Shown: positions 1-6,823, counted from the stretch's first letter. The stretch: DNA of 14,611 bases from Armatimonadaceae bacterium (GCA_030446525.1 JAUJNC010000109.1:1-14611), one strand, 5' to 3'. Notes: a model not told the origin generated them from the sequence alone. A program made the numbers and translations.

Positions 1-416
1 GTTCCGCTGGAAGCGCCAGTTCCACGAGAACGCCAAACGCAGGCGATCAACGCTACCCGAACCGACCCAACGAGATCATCGGCTGGGTCAAGGCCACGGC
101 GCAGATAAACAACTGGGCGCTGGTCACCCTCCGACCCGACCTGGGGCCCAAAATGGCCAAGCGCGTCGAGGTCACGACCCGGCGGCGGCGCCGCGGAGCA
201 GCACGAGGTCGTGGCCGAGGGGGGTTCCCTGCTGGCCCGGATGGGCACGAGCTACCTGGGCGACTGGTACGTCTACCTCGCCTACCTCTACGGCGTCGAC
301 CCCAGGACATCGAGAGCATCGACACGCTCAAGGCGGAGGGCGTCGCCGCCTCCAGCCCTGGACCCACTGCCGTGCCGGCGAACACCACAGCCAGGAGCAG
401 CAGGCGCGCTGCATAG
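1..416 (+). pseudogene. C-terminal part of bifunctional phosphoglucose/phosphomannose isomerase (frameshifted, cut by window edge)
   Basis: The family interconverts glucose-6-P or mannose-6-P with fructose-6-P in the cytoplasm, using a SIS-fold sugar isomerase with a special C-terminal domain. Only the C-terminus lies in the window. Read across frames it gives RWKRQFHENAK, then a STLPEP/NEIIGW segment (the family's conserved N-E-I-[IV]-G-W core, about 69-90), then AEGGSLLARM, YLGDWYVYLAYLYGVDP (about 216-303) and DIESIDTLK (306-332), which matches the end of the family closely. At least three frame changes are needed (near 45-60, 180-215 and 303). The last frame stops at TAG 414-416. The identification rests on remembered family motifs. 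Whether the breaks are real or sequencing errors cannot be told here. Confidence 0.72.
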
Positions 417-418
417 AG

Positions 419-1998
419 GCGAGCCTGCTGCTCCTGGCGCTCCTGCTCCTGCTCGTGGGGTCCCTGCTGGTGGTGGCGGCCAAGAACCTGCGCGTCCCCG
501 CCGCGGCGAGCGTCGTCTCGGTGAACACCGCCGGCGCTGGCGCGCGCCCTCCGGTCACTCGCGCCGGGGAGCGCATCGTGGTAGATGGAAAACGCGCCGG
601 CGCTTTCCGCGACGTGGACGCCCTGGGCAAGCTGCCGATCCTGCCGGACCCCCGGTCTCAGGCCGAAGCGCGCCGCGCCGGCCTGCCGCCGCGCACGGCG
701 ACGTGGCGGCAGGTACAGGATGTCCTGGAGCGGGACGCGGCGTCGCTGGAGCGGCTCCTGGCGCTCCGGGACGCCAACCCGACCTGTCGTGGGAGCGGCT
801 CGTTTCCCTGCCCTGCTGTCCTGCGCGGTCCTGGACGCGGCTTCAACGCGCCTGGCCGGATGCGGACGAGGCGTGGAACCTGGTTTCGGCCTGTTCCTGG
901 TGCGACCGCCTGCTGCCTGCGCCGGGCGCCCTGGGCGGACCCGTTCCTGTTCCCGGTCGCGGCGCTGTTGTCCATCCTGGGCGTGCTGCTGCTGTTCTCC
1001 CTAAAGGACCCCCTGGGACATGCCCTCGTACGCGATCCCAGGCGCAGGCGGTCGTGTTCGGCGGCGGGCTCGGCTGGTGGCTCTGTCCGGCCCGCTGGGC
1101 CGCCTGCCGCTGCACCGCTACGGCTACCTGTACGCGATCGCGTCGCTGGCCGGGACCTTGCTGCTGGCTCTGTTCGGCTCCCCGGACCGGGGTGCGCCTG
1201 TCCTGGCCGGGGTGCAGCCCGTGGAGGCGATCAAGGTGGTGATCGTCTTTTTCCTCGCGGCCTACCTCGCCGAGCGCGGCCCGCTCCTGAACGACCCGCT
1301 GCGGCAGCTGGGGCCGCTGCCGCTGCCCCGGCAGCGCGACGTGGCCCCTTACTGGTCCCTACAGCCTGCCCCTGCTCCTGTTCGCCCTGGTAGAGGACCT
1401 GGGGCCCGTGCTGCTGCTCTTCGGCGCGTTCCTGCTGCTCATCTATCTGGCACTGGGCGCGGCGTACGTGGCGCTGGGGGGCTGCCGGCCCTGCTTGCGG
1501 GCGGCTACGTCGGCTACGCGCTCCGCTTCGGCGTCTTCCGGACCCGGGTGGACGTAGCTCTCCCGTGGTCCAACGGGAACCGCGCGGCGACTACCTGGCG
1601 CACGGCCTGTGGGGCCTGGCCTCGGGCGGCCCGCTGGGCAGCGGGTGGGTCTGGGGCGCCGGGCTTCCCCGCGCAGCGGCTCGGACCTGGCGTTCGGCTG
1701 CATCGCTGGGCGGGCATCGGCCGCCTGCCGGGCACGGTCGTCTTCTGCTTCCTCGTGATCCTGGCGCGCGGCCTGCGCATCGCCCGGCGCGCCGGGAGTG
1801 ATTTCGACCGGGCTGCTCGCCGCCGGGCTTTCCTCTGCCTGCTGACGCTCCAGGCCGCCATCATCGTGGGCGGGACGCTGGGCGTTTTGCCGCTGGCGGG
1901 GATCACGCTCCCGTTCTCCCTACGGCAAATCGTCCCTCGTGGCGTCGTTCTTCCTCATCGGGGTGCTGCTCGCCCTGTCGGCTGGGATTCCCGCCGGC
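419..1998 (+). pseudogene. FtsW/RodA-type SEDS peptidoglycan polymerase, N-terminal half of a SEDS-PBP fusion (multiply frameshifted)
   Basis: SEDS proteins are polytopic membrane glycosyltransferases that polymerise lipid II. Recognisable pieces, in order but in changing frames: a membrane helix LLLLALLLLLVGSLLVVA (425-478); a ~100-residue extracytoplasmic stretch (480-780); DPFLFPVAALLSILGVLLLF (about 937-1000); LHRYGYLYAIASLAGTLLLA (1110-1170); the SEDS-like GVQPVEAIKVVIVFFLAAYL (1210-1269); LVEDLGPVLLLFGAFLLLIY (about 1388-1447); GDYLAHGLWGLASGGPLGSG (about 1589-1648); and LPLAGITLPF with YGKSSLVASFFLIGVLLALS (about 1888-1981). The order matches the family from TM1 to the last helix. More than eight frame changes are needed. 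No confident start is visible: GTG 455 would cut the first helix, while in-frame coding continues upstream of it. The final helix runs without a stop into the PBP. Confidence 0.75.
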
Positions 1999-3453
1999 GC
2001 CACCCCGCCGGCGCGCGTCTACGACGTGGCCGCCGCCCGCGTCGCCCTCGCCTTCGCCGTGTTCCTGGTGGGCGTGGTCGCGCGGCCGCCTCCTCTGGGT
2101 CCAGGCGGCGCACGCCGGCCGGCTGGCGGGGCGGATCGTGCGCGTCCCGACGCGGACGGCGTGCGCCGTCCGCACGTCAACCGCGCTTGCTGCTGGCTGG
2201 CCGGCGTCCTGCGCGGGCAGCATCCTACCGCGCGGGGCGGGTGCTGGCGAGACACGGGGCGGAAGCGGGTCTACCCCCTCGGCGCCGCCACGGGCCACCT
2301 GGTCGGCTACGTGGACCCGGCGGTGAGCGTGCGGCCGGCTGGGAAGCGCGCTACGACGGCGACCCTGCGGCGGCTTCAGCTGGGCGGCTGGTGCCGTTCT
2401 GGCGCGCCAAGGACCTGCCCGGGGCGCGGCTCCCGCGGGGGCGGGGACGTCACCGTCGCGCTCGACGCCGGGCTTGCAGCCGCCCTGGCGGCGCTGGCGG
2501 AGGCGGCGCAGGTCCGCGACCGCCGCACCGGGCGGCCCAAGAACCGCGGCGCCGTCGTCGTGCTCGACGTGGCGACCGGGGGCGTGCTCGCGGCCGCCAC
2601 CCTGCCCACGTACGACCCCGCCCGTCTGACGCCCGCCGGGCTCCGCGCCCTGCGCGCCAACCTCGACGGCGACTACCCGCTCGTCAACCGCGCCCTGGAC
2701 GGCCGCTACCCGCCCGGCTCGACGTTCAAGATCGTCACCGCCTCGGGGTTGTTCGCGGCGGGCGAGGCCGACTTCACCCGCACGTGCGGCCACGTCGACA
2801 CCAACGTGCTGTGGACGGTGGGCGAGACCACGTACGCCCGGCGGCGCATCGTGGACGACGAGAGCGACCGCCCGCACGGCTTGGTCAACTTGTCCGAGGG
2901 CATCGCCGAGTCGTGCAACATCTACTTCGCCAACGCCGGCATCGCCCTCGGCCCAGACGCACTGCGCCAACAGGCGTCCCGGTTCGGCTTCGCCCGCCTG
3001 CCGTCGGCCGGACAGTTCGCCGCGGAGCTCCCCGACATCGCCTACGGGCAGGGCCCGATGCTGGCGTCGCCGCTGGAGATGGCCGGCGTCGCCCTGACCG
3101 TGGCGGCGGACGGGCGGCGCCTGCTCCCCGAGTTCCTCAAGCGGGCCGAACCCCAGGTCGCGGCCACCCCGCTCTCGCCCCAGGACGCCGCCCGCCTGGC
3201 GGAGATGATGCGCCGGGTCACCCTTTCGGGCACGGCCGCCGGGCGCTTCAGCACGCTCCCGTACGCGGTGGCGGGCAAGACCGGGACGGCGCAGAACGAG
3301 GAGGGCGACGGCATGTCGCACTCGTGGTTCATCGGCTTCGCGCCCGCCCAGCGGCCCCGGGTCGCCTTCGCCGTCATCGCCGAGAACGGCGGCTACGGCG
3401 CCTCCGTCGCCGTCCCCATCGCGCGGCAAGTGCTGCGGGCGGCGGGTTTGTGA
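1939..3453 (+). CDS. Class B penicillin-binding protein, PbpA-like transpeptidase (C-terminal half of a SEDS-PBP fusion)
   Basis: This domain crosslinks peptidoglycan outside the cytoplasmic membrane. The frame opens inside the last SEDS helix (1939-1990). A second membrane helix, VALAFAVFLVGVVAR (about 2041-2085), follows and is the PBP anchor. From about 2085 to 2450 the protein hops frames (RLLWVQAAHAGRLAG, VLRG, KRVYPLGAATGHLVGYVDP, WRAKDLPGARLPRG), which resembles the short N-terminal region of PbpA-type PBPs. From about 2450 it is one clean frame. The three penicillin-binding motifs are present: STFK with the nucleophile Ser at 2719-2721, SCN at 2911-2919, and KTG at 3277-3285. The stop is TGA 3451-3453. 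ATG/GTG starts near 1939 are not credible starts because they lie inside the SEDS helix; no separate PBP start or SEDS stop is seen. Confidence 0.85.
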   Translation: MASFFLIGVLLALSAGIPAGATPPARVYDVAAARVALAFAVFLVGVVARPPPLGPGGARRPAGGADRARPDADGVRRPHVNRACCWLAGVLRGQHPTARGGCWRDTGRKRVYPLGAATGHLVGYVDPAVSVRPAGKRATTATLRRLQLGGWCRSGAPRTCPGRGSRGGGDVTVALDAGLAAALAALAEAAQVRDRRTGRPKNRGAVVVLDVATGGVLAAATLPTYDPARLTPAGLRALRANLDGDYPLVNRALDGRYPPGSTFKIVTASGLFAAGEADFTRTCGHVDTNVLWTVGETTYARRRIVDDESDRPHGLVNLSEGIAESCNIYFANAGIALGPDALRQQASRFGFARLPSAGQFAAELPDIAYGQGPMLASPLEMAGVALTVAADGRRLLPEFLKRAEPQVAATPLSPQDAARLAEMMRRVTLSGTAAGRFSTLPYAVAGKTGTAQNEEGDGMSHSWFIGFAPAQRPRVAFAVIAENGGYGASVAVPIARQVLRAAGL

Positions 3454-3552
3454 AGACCAAAAGGAGGGGCCTACTGCGCACCCGGTTGGCGCGCCACCGA
3501 GGACTACCCCGCCCGGGCGGACTTCTTCCGCGCAGGTTGCCGCGTTGTGGCT

Positions 3553-3807
3553 TCAGTCTTCCGCGCCACTACCTGTGCCACGCCCTACCTCAGTCCCTGC
3601 CCCCCGCGGCGCCCCGGGTCTCTCGATCTCTTCCTCGTACACCGTCATGTCGAACTCGCGCCCGTCCCGGTCTCGGAACGTGACCTCGTAGGCGGGTGGC
3701 TCCGACTGGTAAAGCGCCCAGACGGTGCCCGTGTCCCCGGCCCGCAGGCCCAGCGACGGGTAATTCGCCTTGACGGCCACCGTCTCGCCTTCTTGGAAAT
3801 GGAACAT
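3553..3807 (-). CDS. DUF4926-like small protein (SH3-like beta protein)
   Basis: An 84-residue protein starting at ATG 3807-3805. The first 64 residues carry the DUF4926 pattern as I recall it: EGETVAVKANYPSLGLRAGD, GTVWALY, AYEVTFRDRDGREF, then an acidic YEEEIERP. This is a strand-rich, KOW/SH3-like layout of unknown biochemical role. The glycine- and proline-rich last ~20 residues look like run-on sequence, so the ancestral stop may have been earlier. Its start overlaps the stop of the upstream minus-strand gene by one base (TAATG), so translational coupling is likely. No signal peptide or membrane segment is seen, so it is probably cytoplasmic. DUF4926 genes often sit beside small partner genes; the role here is unknown. 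Confidence 0.6.
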   Translation of the reverse strand: MFHFQEGETVAVKANYPSLGLRAGDTGTVWALYQSEPPAYEVTFRDRDGREFDMTVYEEEIERPGAPRGAGTEVGRGTGSGAED

Positions 3808-4061
3808 TACCGTGGGTATCCTATCTCGTCCGCGAACGCGCGGGCCGTGCCGGCGATGCGGTCCACCTCGCCGCGCAGGAACCGCGCCCGCTCCAGGTTG
3901 TACAGCCGCGCCAACTCCGCGTACCGGCCCGTGGTCTGCCCCGCCCACCCTTCATAAAAGCGGGCGGCCAGCTCGCGGTCTGCCACCGACATGTCGCCCC
4001 GCTTGCCGTTATCCTTGAAAGCGTCCGTGGCGGCTTTCTTGATGGCGTCGGGCGGCGTCAA
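3807..4061 (-). CDS. Small helical protein of unknown function, partner of the DUF4926-like gene
   Basis: I do not recognise this 84-residue protein. It is charged and mostly helical in appearance (ADRELAARFYEGWAGQTTGR, ARLYNLERARFLRGEVDRIA) and ends DEIGYPR, with no membrane segment and no cysteine. I chose TTG 4061-4059 as the start because AGGGGGGA lies just upstream (4074-4067 on this strand). The TTG at 4112 in the same frame lies upstream of the expected transcription start (about 4091) and cannot be used from the visible promoter. A consensus sigma70-type promoter drives it, and its stop overlaps the next gene's ATG. The pairing of two tiny coupled genes facing a DNA-binding protein recalls toxin-antitoxin or mobile-element cargo, but nothing in the sequence proves that. 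Confidence 0.6.
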   Translation of the reverse strand: MTPPDAIKKAATDAFKDNGKRGDMSVADRELAARFYEGWAGQTTGRYAELARLYNLERARFLRGEVDRIAGTARAFADEIGYPR

Positions 4062-4097
4062 TGTTGTCCCCCCTGCGCGATTGTCGTTTACAGGCTT

Positions 4098-4126
4098 ATT
4101 GTAACAAACCAAAATAAATCTGTCAA
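4098..4126 (-). promoter_or_regulatory. Promoter of the two-gene minus-strand cassette
   Basis: On the minus strand, a perfect -35 TTGACA (4126-4121) and -10 TACAAT (4103-4098) are separated by 17 bases. Transcription should start near 4091, giving a ~30-base leader with a Shine-Dalgarno before TTG 4061. The region is AT-rich against a very GC-rich background. Confidence 0.8.
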
Positions 4127-4127
4127 A

Positions 4128-4141
4128 AGCTTTATAAAGCT
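4128..4141. promoter_or_regulatory. Perfect 14-bp palindrome between divergent promoters, likely operator
   Basis: AGCTTTATAAAGCT is its own reverse complement and lies one base from each of the two -35 boxes. Its centre (4134.5) is also the exact midpoint of the two -10 boxes (4098-4103 and 4166-4171). Partial symmetry extends through both -35 elements. A dimeric repressor bound here would block both promoters; the adjacent helix-turn-helix protein is the obvious candidate (inference). Confidence 0.65.
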
Positions 4142-4142
4142 C

Positions 4143-4171
4143 TTGAAAGGGTTATTCTGTTTTGGTACAAT
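4143..4171 (+). promoter_or_regulatory. Promoter of the helix-turn-helix gene (predicted leaderless transcript)
   Basis: A -35 TTGAAA (4143-4148) and -10 TACAAT (4166-4171) are spaced by 17 bases. The -10 box ends six bases before the ATG at 4178, so the predicted transcription start falls on or next to the start codon, with no room for a Shine-Dalgarno. Confidence 0.8.
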
Positions 4172-4177
4172 GGGGCC

Positions 4178-4426
4178 ATGGGAGAGGACGCGAAAGGCGA
4201 GCTGCTGACGCCGGAGGAGGTCGCCGCCCTGAAAGGCGTGAGCCGACAGACCGTCTACACGGCGCTGCGCCGCGGCACGCTGGCGGGCGTCACCGTCCTG
4301 AACCGCCGCGCTATCCGGCGACAGGACGCCCAGGCCTGGGAACCGCTGCGGGATGCGGCGGCGCGGGGCAGGCGCGGCGGCAGGCCCAAAACACGCCCCG
4401 AGGTCATCCCGGATAGCGCCCATTGA
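4178..4426 (+). CDS. Small helix-turn-helix DNA-binding protein (excisionase/MerR-like fold)
   Basis: An 82-residue protein. Residues ~10-50 form a winged helix-turn-helix of the excisionase type: LTPEEVAALKGVSRQTVYTA, then LRRGTL, with an arginine-rich wing (NRRAIRRQD). The tail is basic (ARGRRGGRPKTRP), as in small DNA-binding proteins. Such domains occur in phage and plasmid excisionases, element regulators and many stand-alone small regulators. Start ATG 4178 is supported by the promoter ending just upstream; no ribosome binding site is present, so translation is probably leaderless. It faces the two minus-strand genes across a symmetric promoter region, which suggests autoregulation and co-regulation. 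No integrase or attachment site is seen, so an actual excision role is not supported. Confidence 0.72.
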   Translation: MGEDAKGELLTPEEVAALKGVSRQTVYTALRRGTLAGVTVLNRRAIRRQDAQAWEPLRDAAARGRRGGRPKTRPEVIPDSAH

Positions 4427-4794
4427 ACTGCGCGACGGCGCCCGGGCTGTGCCCGCGCACCCGACGCCAACACAGCGCGAAGCGCCCGCAGGGTCCGGGG
4501 GAGCTTACCGGGACGCAAAAGAGGCCCGCGGGCTTCCATGACGTGGATGCGTACCAGCCAGGAATTTACGGCGGGGTGCAGCCGCCCCTCAAGCGCGGCG
4601 GCCCAGAGCGCGCTGCTTCAGCTGCGCATACTTGTACCAGACGGCAAGCGGCTCGAATTGACCCGGCACCGCCCGCAGGGTCCCACAGTAAGCGGGACCG
4701 CGATCGCGGCCAGAACAGGACGAACGCCCCGCGCGCGGGACCGGTCGTTGTCGCTATACTACCACCATCACACAAAGCGCGAAGGGGAACGGTG
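4427..4794. other. Intergenic stretch, no supported gene
   Basis: I see no convincing coding frame in these 368 bases. Notable items are a 13-base exact direct repeat GCCCGCAGGGTCC (4484-4496 and 4671-4683), a 12-bp palindrome CCGCGATCGCGG (4698-4709), and a possible -10 TATACT (4755-4760) with no credible -35. The frames on either strand look like random GC-rich DNA; a short minus-strand frame ending near 4595 is considered under rejected items. Confidence 0.5.
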
Positions 4795-4941
4795 ATGGCA
4801 GGATGGGAAGCGATGCTGAGCGCGACGGTACAGACGATGATGCCCCGGGTGGCGGCCTTGACGGCGACGGCGGGGGTCGCGGCGGCCCTCCTGCTCACGA
4901 TCGCCTGGGCGGTGGCGGGTGTGCTGAAACCGACCCGTTAA
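4795..4941 (+). CDS. 48-residue single-pass membrane peptide
   Basis: ATG 4795 follows a good Shine-Dalgarno (AAGGGGA, about 4782-4788) and the frame stops at TAA 4939-4941. The product has a short amphipathic N-terminus (MAGWEAMLSATVQTMMPR), one hydrophobic helix of about 24 residues (VAALTATAGVAAALLLTIAW and following) and a short basic tail, KPTR. No family is recognised. A GTG directly before the ATG is an alternative start. It lies 43 bases before the acyl-CoA synthetase start, whose own promoter begins inside the last codons of this gene. Possible roles (small membrane regulator, toxin-like peptide) are not shown by sequence. Confidence 0.5.
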   Translation: MAGWEAMLSATVQTMMPRVAALTATAGVAAALLLTIAWAVAGVLKPTR

Positions 4942-4952
4942 CCTGATACAAT
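4924..4952 (+). promoter_or_regulatory. Promoter for the acyl-CoA synthetase gene
   Basis: An extended -10, TGATACAAT (4944-4952), is preceded at 17 bases by CTGAAA (4924-4929), a partial -35. Transcription would start near 4959. A perfect AGGAGG (4973-4978) then lies before ATG 4985. Confidence 0.65.
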
Positions 4953-4984
4953 GATGTGCGAGTAGAATACATAGGAGGGACGAG

Positions 4985-6802
4985 ATGCCGGATATCACGA
5001 TCAACACGATGTTTCAGGAAAGTGCGGCGCGGTGGTCCACCAAAGTCGCGCTGATGCACAAAGTGGAGGGCCGGTACCGCGACATCTCCTACCGCGACCT
5101 GGCGCAGCAGGTGGAGCTGATGGCGTCGGGACTGGCCGCGCTCGGCATCGGCAAGGGCGACCGCGTGGCGCTTTTGTCGGAGAACCGGCCGGAGTGGGCG
5201 GTCACGGATCTGGCGGTGCTGGCGCTGGGCGCGATCAACGTGCCGCTCTACACCACGCTGCCGACCCCGCAGATCGCCTACATCCTCCAGAACTCCGGCG
5301 CCAAGGCCATCGTCCTCTCGGACGCCAAGCAGCTCGCCAAGGTGCTGGCGGCCCGCACCGAAGCCCCCCAGCTCACCTACATCATCGCCATGGACGCCGA
5401 ACCACCCGCCGGTGACGCGATGGTCCACACGTACGCATCCGTGGTGGAGCGGGGGGGGCAGCACCCGCTCGCCGCCGGCTGGGAAAAGACGTGGAAAGCG
5501 GTGAAGCCGGACGACGTGGCCTCCATCGTCTACACGTCGGGCACCACGGGGGACCCCAAGGGCGCCCAGCTCACCCACAAGAACTTCGTCACCGACGCCG
5601 ATGTGGCGATCCAGCACTTCAAAAAGGGGGGGGAGGGGGTCTCGGACCAGGACGTCTTCCTGTCGTTCCTGCCGCTGTGCCACGTCTACGAGCGCACCTG
5701 CGGCTACTACCTGCCCCTGCGCGTCGGCGCGACCATCGGCTACGCGGAAAGCATCTTCGCCGTCCAGAGCAACATGGCCGAGGTGAAGCCGACCCTGATG
5801 GTTTCGGTGCCCCGGCTCTACGAGAGCATGCAGGAGCGCATCCAGGAGGCGGTCGCCAAGGGCGCGGCCAAGCGCCGGAAGATCTTCGAGGCGGCGCTGG
5901 CGGCGGGGCTCCTTTACGCCGACCGCAGGCGGGACCGGCGCTTCGTCGGCCCCGCGCTGGCCTTGAAGCGCGCCCTGTTCGACCGGCTGGTCTTTGCCAC
6001 GCTGCGGGAGCGCTTCGGCGGCAGGCTGCGCTTCTTCGTGTCGGGCGGCGCGGCGCTCGGCGAGGACACCGCGCGCTTCTTCGAGGCGATCGGCGTGCCG
6101 ATCGTGCAGGGCTACGGCATGACCGAAACGTCGCCCTGCATCACGGTCAATCCCGTCAAGCGGCCCCGGCTCGGCACGGTGGGCACCGCCCTGCCCGCCG
6201 TCCAGGTCCGGATCGCCGGCGACGGCGAGATCCTGGTCAAGGGCGACATCGTGATGAAGGGCTACTGGGACAACCCGGTGGCGACGGCCGAGGTGATCGA
6301 CGACAAGGGCTGGCTCCACACCGGCGACATCGGCACGCTCGACAAGCAGGGCTACCTGACCATCACCGACCGCAAAAAGGACATCCTGGTCCTGGCCAAC
6401 GGCAAGAACGTCGCGCCGCAGCCGATCGAATCGGCGCTCAAGGCTTCGCCGCTGATCAACGAGGTGGTGCTGATCGGGGACAAGCAGAACGTGATCACGG
6501 CCCTGATCGTGCCTAACCTGGAGCGGCTGCGCGAATGGGCGGGCAAGGAGGGGCTGTCGTTCGACGGCAACCAGGCCCTTGTCGCCCTGCCCGAGGTAAA
6601 AAAGCGGATCAAGCAGGAGATTGATGCCCACTCCGCCCGCCTGGCGGACTTCGAGAAGATCAAGCGCTTCACGCTGCTCCCGGCGCCGTTTTCCGTCGAG
6701 TCCGGGGAGCTCACGCCGACGCTGAAGATCAAGCGCAAGGTGGTGGCCCAGAAGTACGCGGCGCAAATCGCCCAGATGCGCGGCGAGGCCGTCACCGTCT
6801 AA
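4985..6802 (+). CDS. Long-chain fatty acid-CoA ligase (AMP-binding acyl-CoA synthetase)
   Basis: A 605-residue ANL-superfamily enzyme that activates fatty acids to acyl-AMP and then acyl-CoA, probably at the inner membrane face. Motifs visible: P-loop YTSGTTGDPKGA starting at Tyr183; GYGMTETSP at 376-384 (adenine site, with Thr380/Glu381); GWLHTGD at 442-448 (ribose-binding Asp448); hinge DRKKDILVLANGKNVAP near 461; and the catalytic lysine region LTPTLKIKRK with Lys581-Lys585. Length and the long C-terminal domain fit the FAA1/FadD15-type long-chain class rather than acetyl-CoA synthetases. Start ATG 4985 has an ideal AGGAGG and its own promoter. The gene is in one clean frame despite two G8 runs (5451-5458, 5626-5633). 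A strong hairpin follows the stop, so it is probably monocistronic. Chain-length preference cannot be read from the sequence. Confidence 0.93.
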   Translation: MPDITINTMFQESAARWSTKVALMHKVEGRYRDISYRDLAQQVELMASGLAALGIGKGDRVALLSENRPEWAVTDLAVLALGAINVPLYTTLPTPQIAYILQNSGAKAIVLSDAKQLAKVLAARTEAPQLTYIIAMDAEPPAGDAMVHTYASVVERGGQHPLAAGWEKTWKAVKPDDVASIVYTSGTTGDPKGAQLTHKNFVTDADVAIQHFKKGGEGVSDQDVFLSFLPLCHVYERTCGYYLPLRVGATIGYAESIFAVQSNMAEVKPTLMVSVPRLYESMQERIQEAVAKGAAKRRKIFEAALAAGLLYADRRRDRRFVGPALALKRALFDRLVFATLRERFGGRLRFFVSGGAALGEDTARFFEAIGVPIVQGYGMTETSPCITVNPVKRPRLGTVGTALPAVQVRIAGDGEILVKGDIVMKGYWDNPVATAEVIDDKGWLHTGDIGTLDKQGYLTITDRKKDILVLANGKNVAPQPIESALKASPLINEVVLIGDKQNVITALIVPNLERLREWAGKEGLSFDGNQALVALPEVKKRIKQEIDAHSARLADFEKIKRFTLLPAPFSVESGELTPTLKIKRKVVAQKYAAQIAQMRGEAVTV

Positions 6803-6823
6803 ATCCCTGATTTCTTACCCCCA

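Noticed and set aside
1903..3429. Long minus-strand open frame (508 codons) opposite the PBP
   Set aside because: It is the antisense shadow of a gene with all three PBP catalytic motifs; its product is low-complexity Arg/Gly/Ala/Asp-rich and matches no family.
3509..3520. Palindrome CCGCCCGGGCGG between the convergent PBP and DUF4926-like genes as a bidirectional terminator
   Set aside because: It has no loop or T-run and could arise readily in this base composition.
3547..3957. Plus-strand frame across the DUF4926-like gene
   Set aside because: The minus-strand frame has a recognisable domain, a TAATG junction and a promoter; the plus frame has none.
4062..4112. Longer N-terminus of the helical protein from TTG 4112
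   Set aside because: That start lies upstream of the expected transcription start near 4091, and the -10 box would fall inside the coding sequence.
4595..4750. Minus-strand frame reading GTLRAVPGQFEPLAVWYK and ending about 4595
   Set aside because: It reads protein-like but has no ATG, no ribosome site and a stop shortly upstream; too little to call a gene.
4895..6766. Minus-strand open frame of 623 codons opposite the acyl-CoA synthetase
   Set aside because: The plus-strand gene has every ANL motif; the antisense frame is His/Asp/Arg-rich, as expected from codon bias in GC-rich DNA.
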